From an uncultured Lachnospiraceae bacterium (GTDB lineage: Bacteria; Bacillota; Clostridia; Lachnospirales; Lachnospiraceae): a stretch of DNA of 64,000 nt. A model generated the notes under the pieces. It searched no databases, was not told the DNA's origin, and worked only from the letters and a program-made list of their open reading frames with translations. Of the stretch, positions 21,079 through 29,179 are shown one piece after another. Position 1 is the first letter of the stretch. Each line of letters opens with the position of its first letter. Made by a program: the position numbers and the translations under genes. The DNA lies in NCBI GenBank assembly GCA_934385475.1, contig CAKRPS010000004.1:1-64000 (forward strand), written 5' to 3'.

Positions 21079-21987
21079 ATGAATATTACAACAATCAGGT
21101 CGGATCGTATTTATCGGGAAATGATAAATGCATCACAGGCCGAAAAAGAAAACATTTACAGAAATGAATTGATGAAGCCCTTTGAATTTAAGTGGTCATG
21201 CGCTGGAATTCCGTTGAAAGCTGAAAGTGAAGGCGGATTCGATGTGGTTTCTGCTGCCGGTATCAGTGGTTTCTATGCTCCAGGACAGATTACACAGGAA
21301 CATTGTTCGGAGGTAGATCAGATTAGCGACGACACATTTTGGAAGAATTGCGAAAACAGTATTCGTAACACTTTGACAGGATTTGAGCAACATGGAATTT
21401 CACTGTCCAAACAGGATTATGTGTTTACGGTAATACTGAGTGATCCCAAAAGTCCTATGACAGCCATGACAGGTGATTATTGTGGCGATGGCGGTATTCC
21501 CGGTTATATTATCGGTTCCATTGTACCAAATGAGAGATCTCTGCAGTTATTGCCGGTTGCATTGGCACATGAAACCAATCATAATGTCCGTTGGCAGTTT
21601 ATGCAATGGAGTAATCATATTACATTAGCAGATATGATTGTCTCGGAAGGTCTTGCTGAGACTTTTGCAGCAAAAATGTTTGGTGAGGACAAGGTTGGAA
21701 AGTGGGTCAGGAAAACCGCCCCTGAATTGTTAAAAACGGCTATTAAGCCCATTATCAGAGATCATCTGATGACAGACGATTTTCAGTTGCTCTCTTCTTA
21801 TCTCTACGGTGATGAAATTATGGCATTGCGAGGTGGGAAACCTGTGGGACTGCCATACTGCGGCGGCTATGCCTGCGGTTATGCATTGATTGGACATTAT
21901 CTGGAGAAAACAGGAAAATCTATTTATGAGGCAACTATTACTTCTACGGAAGATATTTTAAAGCAATCGGAGGACTTTTGGTTATGA
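21079..21987 (+). CDS. DUF2268 family putative zinc metalloprotease
   Basis: About 302 residues. HETNH at residues 164-168 is a zinc-binding HExxH motif, and SEGLAETFAAKMFG some 25 residues later supplies the likely third ligand, as in YjaZ/DUF2268 predicted Zn-dependent proteases. No signal peptide or membrane segment is visible, so it should be cytosolic. I chose the ATG at 21079 because GGAG lies six bases ahead; another in-frame ATG lies at 21067. It ends in an ATGA overlap with a TipAS-type MerR regulator and sits behind a MerR-type promoter, so the protease is probably induced by a small molecule sensed by that regulator. Its substrate is unknown. Confidence 0.82.
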   Translation: MNITTIRSDRIYREMINASQAEKENIYRNELMKPFEFKWSCAGIPLKAESEGGFDVVSAAGISGFYAPGQITQEHCSEVDQISDDTFWKNCENSIRNTLTGFEQHGISLSKQDYVFTVILSDPKSPMTAMTGDYCGDGGIPGYIIGSIVPNERSLQLLPVALAHETNHNVRWQFMQWSNHITLADMIVSEGLAETFAAKMFGEDKVGKWVRKTAPELLKTAIKPIIRDHLMTDDFQLLSSYLYGDEIMALRGGKPVGLPYCGGYACGYALIGHYLEKTGKSIYEATITSTEDILKQSEDFWL

Positions 21988-22712
21988 AAGTCAGTGAAGT
22001 AGCAAAACTTACGGGTGTTACTGTTCGTACATTACACTACTATGATGAAATTGGCTTGCTGAAACCGGGTGAGGTCACAGAAGCAGGGTATCGGGTTTAT
22101 AATGATGCAGATTTAGAAGTTTTGCAACAGATTTTGTTTTTTCGTGAACTAGATTTTCCACTGGAGGACATCCGCAAGATTATGCAGAATCCGGCCTATG
22201 ACAGACAAAATGCCCTACAAAAACAAAGGGAGCTGCTTTTGCAGAAACGCAGCCGGATTGATGGTTTGATTGTACTTGTTGATAAGACTTTAAAGGGAGA
22301 ACACGATATGAGTTTTGAACAGTTTGATACAACGACAATAGAAGAGACACGAAAGAAATACGCAGCTGAGGCCAAAGAACGCTGGGGCAATAGTGATGCC
22401 TATGCAGAGTTTGAAAAGAAAACCAGTCATTACAGTGACGAGCAGTTTAAGATCATGGACGCTAAAGGCATGGATATTCTGAAAGAGTTTGGTCAGAACA
22501 GAACTCTTGCCCCGGACAGTGTACAGGCACAGGCACTTGTTGAAAAGTGGCATAAATATATTACGGAGAACTACTTTACCTGTACAAAGGAAATCTTATC
22601 CTGTCTGGGACAAATGTATATCGGAGATGAACGCTTCAAACAGAATATTGATCGGTACGGAGAAGGTACTGCTGCATTCATGGCAGCTTCGATAGGAGTT
22701 TATACCAGTTGA
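21984..22712 (+). CDS. MerR family regulator with TipAS ligand-binding domain
   Basis: About 242 residues. The winged-helix MerR DNA-binding domain covers about 1-70 (VSEVAKLTGVTVRTLHYYDEIGLLKP, shown here in part: TGVTVRTLHYYDEIGLLKPG). A long coiled-coil helix follows at about 75-110. The C-terminal TipAS domain covers about 115-240. TipAS domains bind peptide antibiotics or other hydrophobic drugs and switch on long-spacer promoters. Its ATG overlaps the DUF2268 stop (ATGA), so both are translated together and the operon is likely autoregulated through the 20984-21014 promoter. Confidence 0.9.
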   Translation: MKVSEVAKLTGVTVRTLHYYDEIGLLKPGEVTEAGYRVYNDADLEVLQQILFFRELDFPLEDIRKIMQNPAYDRQNALQKQRELLLQKRSRIDGLIVLVDKTLKGEHDMSFEQFDTTTIEETRKKYAAEAKERWGNSDAYAEFEKKTSHYSDEQFKIMDAKGMDILKEFGQNRTLAPDSVQAQALVEKWHKYITENYFTCTKEILSCLGQMYIGDERFKQNIDRYGEGTAAFMAASIGVYTS

Positions 22713-22734
22713 TTTTACAGTTTTGCTTTGCGGA

Positions 22735-22989
22735 TGTCATGGGTATGTCATAATCATTTTCAAGATATAATTTTTTATCTTTTAAAGAAATATCTGTTGA
22801 AAACAAAATTCCAAACATTCTTATAAGACTATCCAATGAAGATTTATCATATTGCAACACATCTTTAGGAATGCAGATAAGAATAACTTCTAACAGATCT
22901 GATCCTTCCATAGGAGGAAGATTACCATATACATTCTCTGCACTTTTTATTATACCAGTTATAAACGTTTTTTTAATGAATAATTTTAA
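22735..22989 (-). pseudogene. Remnant of an Rpn/PD-(D/E)XK nuclease family transposase (C-terminal part)
   Basis: Reading leftward, the open stretch includes SAENVYGNLPPMEGSDLLEV and, later, LFSTDISLKDKKLYLENDYD followed by IPM. This is the typical middle-to-late part of the TIGR01784/Rpn family (the LSxxEKKxxLExxYxIPMT pattern). A TAA stop lies upstream at 22992-22990, no start or catalytic nuclease core is present, and resemblance ends after IPMT, beyond which the frame runs into the antisense of the TipAS gene. It is a decayed fragment of a multi-copy mobile family. Confidence 0.6.
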
Positions 22990-23013
22990 TTATCTGGAGA
23001 GAACTCCGAAGGA

Positions 23014-23042
23014 TTGTATACCAACCGTAATATTGCTATAAT
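23014..23042 (+). promoter_or_regulatory. Promoter of the first lacI gene
   Basis: TTGTAT (23014-23019), a 17-base spacer and a perfect TATAAT (23037-23042), 48 bases before the chosen start. Confidence 0.75.
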
Positions 23043-23089
23043 TACCCTGTATTGGCATGAGAACAACGTGCATAGAAATGAGGATTGGC

Positions 23090-24124
23090 ATGATTACGAT
23101 TAAGGACATGGCGGATTTGGCCGGGGTCAGCCCCACGACGGTGACCAATGTACTACATGGTCGAACTAAAAAAATGTCTAAGGAGACTTTACAAAAGGTA
23201 CAGGCTGTTATAGACAGTTCTGATTATGTATCTAACATGGGTGCGAGGCTGCTTGCCAATTATGGGTCGAAGATTATCGGAGTCATCATGAACTATGACA
23301 GGCGTGGAGAGAGTAATATCATTTCTGACCCTTTTTATGGTACGGTGGTAGGTGCCCTGGAGAAGGAAATTCGTGAGCATGGATATTATATGATGCTTTA
23401 TACGGCGGGCTGTGTCGATGAGATGGTCAGGCTTGCAAAATCATGGAATATAGAGGGGCTTATTACATTGGGATGTAAGCCTTCCGATGCCAGAAAAATG
23501 AAGGAGCAGATGAATGTCCCGGTCGTATTTATTGACTCTTATTTTGAGGATAAAGAGTATGAGTATTATAATGTAGGTCTAAAGGATTATGAAGGCGGCT
23601 ATCTGATGACGAAATATCTGATCAATAAGGGTCACCGGCGTATTGCATTTCTTGCGGACGAGGAAGAAGTAGTCGGTGTAGATAGAGCACGTCTGGAGGG
23701 TTTTCAGGCAGCTTTGCAGGAGAATGGAATTGTATTTCAAAAAGAAGATTATATTGCTTTGAGCTTTCGTAAGCAGATCAGGCACACAAGACTTTGGGAG
23801 TTTGCCCAGTTACGGTTGAAGGATTACACAGCACTTTTCTTTGCTTCGGATTTTTACGCAAGTGAGGCTGTCAATATTTTTGAAACACAGGGAATCCATG
23901 TTCCGGAAGATATTTCGGTGGTAGGATTTGATAATAATATTTTTTCTGTGAACTGCAGGCCAATGCTTACAACAGTACAGCAGGAAGTCGAAGCGAAAGG
24001 GTTCTACGCGTTCGATCTATTGTACAAGCTTATTAAGGGAGAAGTGTGTGAGGAGAAGAACATACAGCTTCCTGTAAAGCTGGTCATTCGTGAAAGTGTG
24101 AAGGAACTAAAGAAAACCAATTAA
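23090..24124 (+). CDS. LacI family transcriptional regulator (alpha-glucoside locus 1)
   Basis: About 344 residues. The N-terminal LacI helix-turn-helix (ITIKDMADLAGVSPTTVTNV and then LHGRTKKMS) is followed by a periplasmic-binding-like sensor domain (IIGVIMNYDRRG, RRIAFLADEEE, ISVVGFDNN). I chose the ATG at 23090 because GAGG lies ahead and the HTH begins there; the frame is open from 23057. It lies directly upstream of a sugar ABC transporter and GH13 gene and is the likely binder of the two GTGTT-AACAC palindromes at their promoter. The inducer is probably a malto- or isomalto-oligosaccharide. Confidence 0.92.
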   Translation: MITIKDMADLAGVSPTTVTNVLHGRTKKMSKETLQKVQAVIDSSDYVSNMGARLLANYGSKIIGVIMNYDRRGESNIISDPFYGTVVGALEKEIREHGYYMMLYTAGCVDEMVRLAKSWNIEGLITLGCKPSDARKMKEQMNVPVVFIDSYFEDKEYEYYNVGLKDYEGGYLMTKYLINKGHRRIAFLADEEEVVGVDRARLEGFQAALQENGIVFQKEDYIALSFRKQIRHTRLWEFAQLRLKDYTALFFASDFYASEAVNIFETQGIHVPEDISVVGFDNNIFSVNCRPMLTTVQQEVEAKGFYAFDLLYKLIKGEVCEEKNIQLPVKLVIRESVKELKKTN

Positions 24125-24218
24125 AGCGGTAATTTTTCTTGAATAGTTTTTATGTCTGTAGGATGGATATGTTGTATATTTTGTACAATATATCCATTTT
24201 TTAATTGTGAAAATAATT

Positions 24219-24294
24219 GGTGTTACACAACACCTATTGCGTACCAATAGTACATATGCTATGATGAGTTCACAACAAAGGTGTTACGTAACAC
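24219..24294 (+). promoter_or_regulatory. Sugar operon promoter flanked by two LacI-type operators
   Basis: The promoter is TTGCGT (24237-24242), 17 bases, TATGAT (24260-24265). Operator 1 is GGTGTTACACAACACC (24219-24234), ending two bases before the -35. Operator 2 is the perfect palindrome GTGTTACGTAACAC (24281-24294), in the first transcribed bases. Their centres are about 61 bp apart, near six helical turns, which suits looping by a LacI-family tetramer or simple double blockade. Confidence 0.8.
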
Positions 24295-24326
24295 TACCTA
24301 TAAAATAGCGTAAAATGGAGGATTGT

Positions 24327-25652
24327 ATGAAAAGGAAAGCATGGATAGCAATGATAATGACAATGGCTTTGACATCAGGTATGATGACAGGCTGTGGTTC
24401 AAGTGAGGGCAGTGCAGAAAGTACATCGGCAGGACAGGAAGCCTCATCAGAAAAAGGAAGTGCAGACGCAACGGGAGAGACAGTTGAACTGGAACTTTTT
24501 TCATCGAAAACCGAGAATGCTGCTACTTTACAGAAGATAATTGACGGCTTTATGGCAGAGAATGCAGATGTAAAGATTACTCTGACATCAGAGGCAGATG
24601 CAAGCACAGTATTAAAAACAAGACTTACCAAAAATGATATTCCGGAAATCATTGCAATGGGAGGAGATGCCCATTACACAGAATTACAGGGAGCCGGTGT
24701 GCTGCTTGATTTAAGTGGCGAGGACTTTATCTCTGAGGTACAGCCGGCATATCTTGAGATGGTATACGATGTAAATGCAAATCAGGAGCAGGCCGCATAT
24801 GGTATTCCTTACGCAACAAATGCGTCGGGAGTTCTCTACAATGAAGATCTCTTTTCACAGGCTGGTGTTGAGGTTCCGGAGACATGGACAGAGTTCCTTG
24901 ATGTAATTGATAAACTGGAGCAGGCGGGGATCCAACCGTTTGAACTTACCTTTGCGGACAGCTGGACCTGTCTTCCTCCGTGGAACAGTATGGCTCCTGT
25001 AATTCCTGATGCAAATTTCACTTCTGATCGAAAAGAAGGTAAAACAACCTTTGCAGGAACACATGAGGAGGTACTTGAAAAGTTTCTTATCATTATGGAG
25101 CATGCACAGGATGATTTTATGGGAACAACCTATAATGATGGAAATGTAGCTTTTGCCAATGGAGAAGCAGCCATGATGATCAATGGTAACTGGGCGGTTT
25201 CTGAGTTTTTGAATACCAATCCGGATCTGAATGTAAATATGTTTGCATTTCCTTCTGTTGATGATGCTGATAAAAATACGGTAACTTCAGGTGTCGATGT
25301 ATTATTTGCCGTCTCCAGTCAGGGAACAGAAGCGCAGCAGGCAGCTTCCAAGAGATTTATTTCCTATGTTCTTAAGGCAGAGGTTGCACAGAGTTATATT
25401 GATGAGCAGTTCGCGTTCTCCGCTGTAAAGGGTGTTGAACAGCAGAATAAGACAGTCATCGGTCTTGCAGAGGATATTGAGGCAGGACGTGTATCGAATT
25501 TCCCGGATCACTATTATCCGGATGGATTTGATCTTTCCAGTATTCTTCAGCAGTGTGCGCTGAACAAGGTAAACGGAATGGACGATGCACAGAATATTCA
25601 GGAAACTTTGGCAGAATGTGATGAGCAGTATGATGTGGCAAATGTTGAATAA
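24327..25652 (+). CDS. ABC transporter sugar-binding lipoprotein
   Basis: About 441 residues. A lipoprotein signal peptide ends in MMTGC, with the Cys at about residue 23, followed by a Ser/Ala/Glu-rich linker. The rest is a family 1 extracellular solute-binding protein (VELELFSSKTENAATLQKII, then DIPEIIAMGGDAHY). It is membrane-anchored and delivers sugar to the two permeases encoded next. The start at 24327 has GGAGG five bases ahead; the in-frame ATG at 24315 lacks one. The neighbouring GH13 enzyme suggests an alpha-glucoside ligand. Confidence 0.92.
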   Translation: MKRKAWIAMIMTMALTSGMMTGCGSSEGSAESTSAGQEASSEKGSADATGETVELELFSSKTENAATLQKIIDGFMAENADVKITLTSEADASTVLKTRLTKNDIPEIIAMGGDAHYTELQGAGVLLDLSGEDFISEVQPAYLEMVYDVNANQEQAAYGIPYATNASGVLYNEDLFSQAGVEVPETWTEFLDVIDKLEQAGIQPFELTFADSWTCLPPWNSMAPVIPDANFTSDRKEGKTTFAGTHEEVLEKFLIIMEHAQDDFMGTTYNDGNVAFANGEAAMMINGNWAVSEFLNTNPDLNVNMFAFPSVDDADKNTVTSGVDVLFAVSSQGTEAQQAASKRFISYVLKAEVAQSYIDEQFAFSAVKGVEQQNKTVIGLAEDIEAGRVSNFPDHYYPDGFDLSSILQQCALNKVNGMDDAQNIQETLAECDEQYDVANVE

Positions 25653-25680
25653 CTTTTCCCTATAGCAAGGACAGAATAAA

Positions 25681-25724
25681 GATGTGTTGCAGCTGCGATT
25701 TATAAATTGTTACTGCAACACATC
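25681..25724 (+). promoter_or_regulatory. Intercistronic hairpin between binding protein and permease genes
   Basis: GATGTGTTGCAG (25681-25692) and CTGCAACACATC (25713-25724) form a perfect 12-bp stem with a 20-base loop and no T-run. Hairpins like this often protect the upstream binding-protein message and lower permease expression. Confidence 0.7.
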
Positions 25725-25749
25725 CGTCTGTCAATCAGTGAGGATAATT

Positions 25750-26625
25750 ATGAAGAAAAGAAGAAAGATTAATATCTCTTTTTATATAATGGTTATTCCG
25801 ATGGCGGTTTTGTTTTTTGTGTTTCATACAATTCCGTTTTTGCGGGGTGTATTTTACAGCTTCACAAATTGGAAGGGATATGGAGATTGGGAGTTTGTCG
25901 GTCTTCGGAATTATCTGCATATTTTTAAGGACAAAAATGTTCTGGCCTCTTATCTGTTTACGTTTAAGTTTGCAGTTGTGGCTACAATCTGCGTAAATGT
26001 GATAAGTCTTACGATCGCAGTGGGTCTGAATGCAAAGATTAAATGCAAAAACTTTTTGAAGGCAATGTTTTTTCTGCCCTATATGTTGGGAACATTGATC
26101 ATCAGCTACGTGTTTAAATATATTTTCTCCAATATCGTTCCGCTTGCAGGGCAGGCACTTGGTATTGCTTCTCTCAGTAAAAATATATTGGGAACGGAAA
26201 ATGCCTGGATTGGGGTACTGATCGTTACCATCTGGCAGTCAGCGGCGTTAAACACACTGATTTATCTTTCGGGACTACAGACTGTTGACAGAGATCTGTA
26301 TGAAGCGGCAGCACTGGATGGCGCGACCGGTATGAAACGGTTTTTCAAAATTACTTTCCCGTTGATTGCTCCGTTTTTTACGATCAATATGGTTTTGAGC
26401 GGCAGGAATTTTCTGATGGCATTTGACCAGTTTGTTGCCATGACGGCAGGAGGACCGGGAAATGCAACAACGACAATTTCCCTGTTGATCTATAAAAAAG
26501 GCTTTAGCGGAGGGCAGTTTGCTTACCAGTCGGCGAATGCGGTTATGATGTTCATAGTTGTAGTGCTCATTTCCATTTTCCAGTTAAGGGTTTTGGAAAA
26601 GAGGGAAAACGAGGTGGGAGCATGA
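25750..26625 (+). CDS. Sugar ABC transporter permease (first subunit)
   Basis: About 291 residues with six hydrophobic segments. The binding-protein-dependent transport EAA loop is visible as EAAALDGATGMKRFFKITFP near residue 200. Starts with a basic MKKRRK and a first helix (ISFYIMVIPMAVLFFVFH). I chose the ATG at 25750, six bases after GAGG; the longer frame from 25684 would run through the hairpin. Its stop overlaps the next permease start (ATGA). Partner of the binding protein in alpha-glucoside uptake. Confidence 0.92.
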   Translation: MKKRRKINISFYIMVIPMAVLFFVFHTIPFLRGVFYSFTNWKGYGDWEFVGLRNYLHIFKDKNVLASYLFTFKFAVVATICVNVISLTIAVGLNAKIKCKNFLKAMFFLPYMLGTLIISYVFKYIFSNIVPLAGQALGIASLSKNILGTENAWIGVLIVTIWQSAALNTLIYLSGLQTVDRDLYEAAALDGATGMKRFFKITFPLIAPFFTINMVLSGRNFLMAFDQFVAMTAGGPGNATTTISLLIYKKGFSGGQFAYQSANAVMMFIVVVLISIFQLRVLEKRENEVGA

Positions 26626-27467
26626 TAAAACAGTCAAGAAGAAAAAAGGATAAGTGTAACTGGGCTTTGACTATAATACTTTTTCTGATCGTGATCGGAT
26701 GTATTATCGGGCCATTATATATGACTGTAGTAATTGCATTGAAAACTCCGCAGGAAATGGCGGATGTGCTTGCCCTGCCACGAAATCCCGCATGGGAAAA
26801 TTTCCGGGATGCCTGGATCATGACAAATTATCCCCGTAAGCTTGGAAATACACTTTTTATTACAGCGATAAATCTTGTATTCACGGTGTTTACCAATGCA
26901 ATAGCTGCATATGCCATTGCGAGAAATCGAAGAAAAAGCAAATTCTTTAATTTCTTATACTACTATTTTATCAGTGCGATGTTTATTCCGTTTAATGTGT
27001 TAATGCTGCCTTTGGTAAATGAGGCGACGGTGCTTCACATTGACAATATCGTAGGAATTACCCTGCTTTATATTGTATTTGGATTGCCGATGAATACTTT
27101 TTTGTATACAGGCTATATTAAGTCAATACCGGAGGCACTGGATGAAGCGGCATGCATCGATGGTGCATCTCCATTTCAGACATTTTTGATCGTAATGCTG
27201 CCGGTGTTAAAGCCTATGACAGCCACCGTGGCAATATTGTCTGTCATGTGGACATGGAATGATTTTTTGATGCCCCTGGTGCTTCTCAGTGATCAGAAAC
27301 AGCAGACTTTGCAGCTTTCACAATATGTGTTCCAGGGACAGTTTAATACGCAGTATAATCTTGCATTTGCATCTTATCTGTTGGTGCTTCTGCCGGTTCT
27401 GCTGTTTTATATAATCTGTCAGAAATGGATTATTTCAGGTGTTGTTGCGGGATCTGTAAAACAATAA
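26622..27467 (+). CDS. Sugar ABC transporter permease (second subunit)
   Basis: A 281-residue MalG-type permease with six hydrophobic segments and an EAA loop (EALDEAACIDGASPFQTF) near residue 180. It starts inside the stop codon of the first permease. No ATPase gene follows: the next gene is a GH13 hydrolase, so the energising ATPase must come from another locus. Confidence 0.92.
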   Translation: MIKQSRRKKDKCNWALTIILFLIVIGCIIGPLYMTVVIALKTPQEMADVLALPRNPAWENFRDAWIMTNYPRKLGNTLFITAINLVFTVFTNAIAAYAIARNRRKSKFFNFLYYYFISAMFIPFNVLMLPLVNEATVLHIDNIVGITLLYIVFGLPMNTFLYTGYIKSIPEALDEAACIDGASPFQTFLIVMLPVLKPMTATVAILSVMWTWNDFLMPLVLLSDQKQQTLQLSQYVFQGQFNTQYNLAFASYLLVLLPVLLFYIICQKWIISGVVAGSVKQ

Positions 27468-27483
27468 TATGGAGTGTGAACCT

Positions 27484-29130
27484 ATGAAAAGAGCGTGGTG
27501 GAAAGAAAGTATTGTGTACCAGATTTATCCCAGAAGCTTTTATGACAGCAATGGGGACGGGATCGGAGATCTTCGTGGAATTATCGAGAAATTAGATTAT
27601 CTGAAGCTTCTTGGTGTGGATATTATCTGGCTGTGTCCGGTATACCAGTCGCCGAATGATGATAATGGATATGATATCAGTGACTATCGTTCGATCATGA
27701 AAGAATTTGGATCGATGGATGATTTTGATTCTCTGCTTGCTGAAATCCATAAAAGAAATATGAGACTTATTATGGATCTGGTGGTAAATCATACCTCGGA
27801 CGAACATGAATGGTTTGTGGAAAGCAGAAAAAGCAAGGATAATCCGTACAGGGATTTCTATATCTGGAAGGAGGGCAAGGGAGATCAGCCGCCGAACAAC
27901 TGGGGGTCGTGGTTTGGTGGAAGTGCATGGGAATATGATAAAGAAACAGAGATGTATTATCTGCATATCTTTTCCAAAAAACAGCCGGATTTAAACTGGG
28001 ATAATCCGGATGTAAGATATTCGATCTATGATATGATGCGCTGGTGGCTGGAAAGAGGTGTGGACGGTTTCCGGATGGATGTTATCAGTCTTATCTCCAA
28101 AGATCCTTCTTTTGCGGATGGAGAGATAAATGGCATGTACGGAGACTTGACTCCGTTTTGTGCACATGGACCCCATGTACATGAATATCTACAGGAAATG
28201 AACCGGGAGGTTCTGCAAAAGTATGATGTCATGACAGTTGGGGAGACGGCCTGCGTTACCCTGGAGGAAGCGAAAAAGTATGCCGGTGAAGACAGAGGAG
28301 AGCTGAACATGGTATTTCAGTTCGAGCATGTAGAGTCCGGAAATGGTGAATATGGAAAATGGACGGATGAACCGCCGAGCTTCCGGCATTTAAAGGATGT
28401 CATGAAAAAGTGGCAGGAGGGTCTGGAAGGCATCAGCTGGAATGCACTGTTCTGGGGAAACCATGATCAGCCGCGGGCAGTTTCCCGATTTGGAAATGAT
28501 AATGAGTATTGGGAAAAATCAGCCAAAATGTTATGTGTCTGTATGTATCTCATGAAGGGAACTCCCTATATTTATCAGGGGGAGGAACTTGGAATGACGA
28601 ATGCAGGCTTTGATGATCTCTCTCAGTACCGGGATCTGGAATCTCTGAATGCTTATGATGATCTTGTGAATAACCGTCAGCTTCCACCGGATCGGGTTAT
28701 CGGATTTCTGAAGAAGATCAGCAGGGATAATGCGAGAACTCCCATGCAGTGGAATGATTCTGAAAATGCCGGCTTTACGACCGGAACTCCCTGGATCGAC
28801 GTGAACAGAAATTATAGGCAGATCAATGCCGAGAAGCAGTTGAAGGACCCTCAATCAATTTTCCATTTCTACCGTAAGGTGATAGAGCTTCGTCATGAGG
28901 AGGAGGCGATTGCGGAAGGAATGTTTGAGATGCTTCTGGAGGAAAGCGAGCAGATATTTGCTTACCGGAGAACATGGGGTGATGTTGTTATTGAAGTGGT
29001 ATGTAATTTCACACCCAACCATGTGAAATGTGATATTGTGCCGGAGTCTATGGAGTTTCTGCTCGGCAATTATGAATACAGGGGCAGCAGCCTTTTGAAA
29101 CCCTATGAGGCACTTGTCTATAAAAGATAG
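27484..29130 (+). CDS. Alpha-glucosidase / oligo-1,6-glucosidase (GH13)
   Basis: About 548 residues, cytosolic (no signal peptide). The GH13 motifs are in order: DLVVNHTSDEH (region I), GFRMDVI with the nucleophile Asp (II), TVGETACVT with the acid/base Glu (III) and FWGNHDQPRAVSRFG with the third Asp (IV). The opening WWKESIVYQIYPRSFYDSNG is typical of GH13_31-type alpha-glucosidases and isomaltases. The ATG at 27484 has GGAG nine bases ahead. It would cleave imported isomalto- or malto-oligosaccharides to glucose. The stop codon lies inside a terminator stem. Confidence 0.93.
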   Translation: MKRAWWKESIVYQIYPRSFYDSNGDGIGDLRGIIEKLDYLKLLGVDIIWLCPVYQSPNDDNGYDISDYRSIMKEFGSMDDFDSLLAEIHKRNMRLIMDLVVNHTSDEHEWFVESRKSKDNPYRDFYIWKEGKGDQPPNNWGSWFGGSAWEYDKETEMYYLHIFSKKQPDLNWDNPDVRYSIYDMMRWWLERGVDGFRMDVISLISKDPSFADGEINGMYGDLTPFCAHGPHVHEYLQEMNREVLQKYDVMTVGETACVTLEEAKKYAGEDRGELNMVFQFEHVESGNGEYGKWTDEPPSFRHLKDVMKKWQEGLEGISWNALFWGNHDQPRAVSRFGNDNEYWEKSAKMLCVCMYLMKGTPYIYQGEELGMTNAGFDDLSQYRDLESLNAYDDLVNNRQLPPDRVIGFLKKISRDNARTPMQWNDSENAGFTTGTPWIDVNRNYRQINAEKQLKDPQSIFHFYRKVIELRHEEEAIAEGMFEMLLEESEQIFAYRRTWGDVVIEVVCNFTPNHVKCDIVPESMEFLLGNYEYRGSSLLKPYEALVYKR

Positions 29131-29152
29131 AGCACGCATTGCGTGCTCTATC
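29126..29152 (-). terminator. Terminator between the convergent GH13 and gdhA genes
   Basis: GATAGAGCACGC (29126-29137) pairs perfectly with GCGTGCTCTATC (29141-29152) around a 3-base loop. On the minus strand a TTTTATA tail follows, so it ends gdhA transcripts; on the plus strand it starts inside the GH13 stop codon but lacks a T-run. Confidence 0.85.
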
Positions 29153-29179
29153 TGCGTGAGGAAGAGAAGAAATGAGGAT

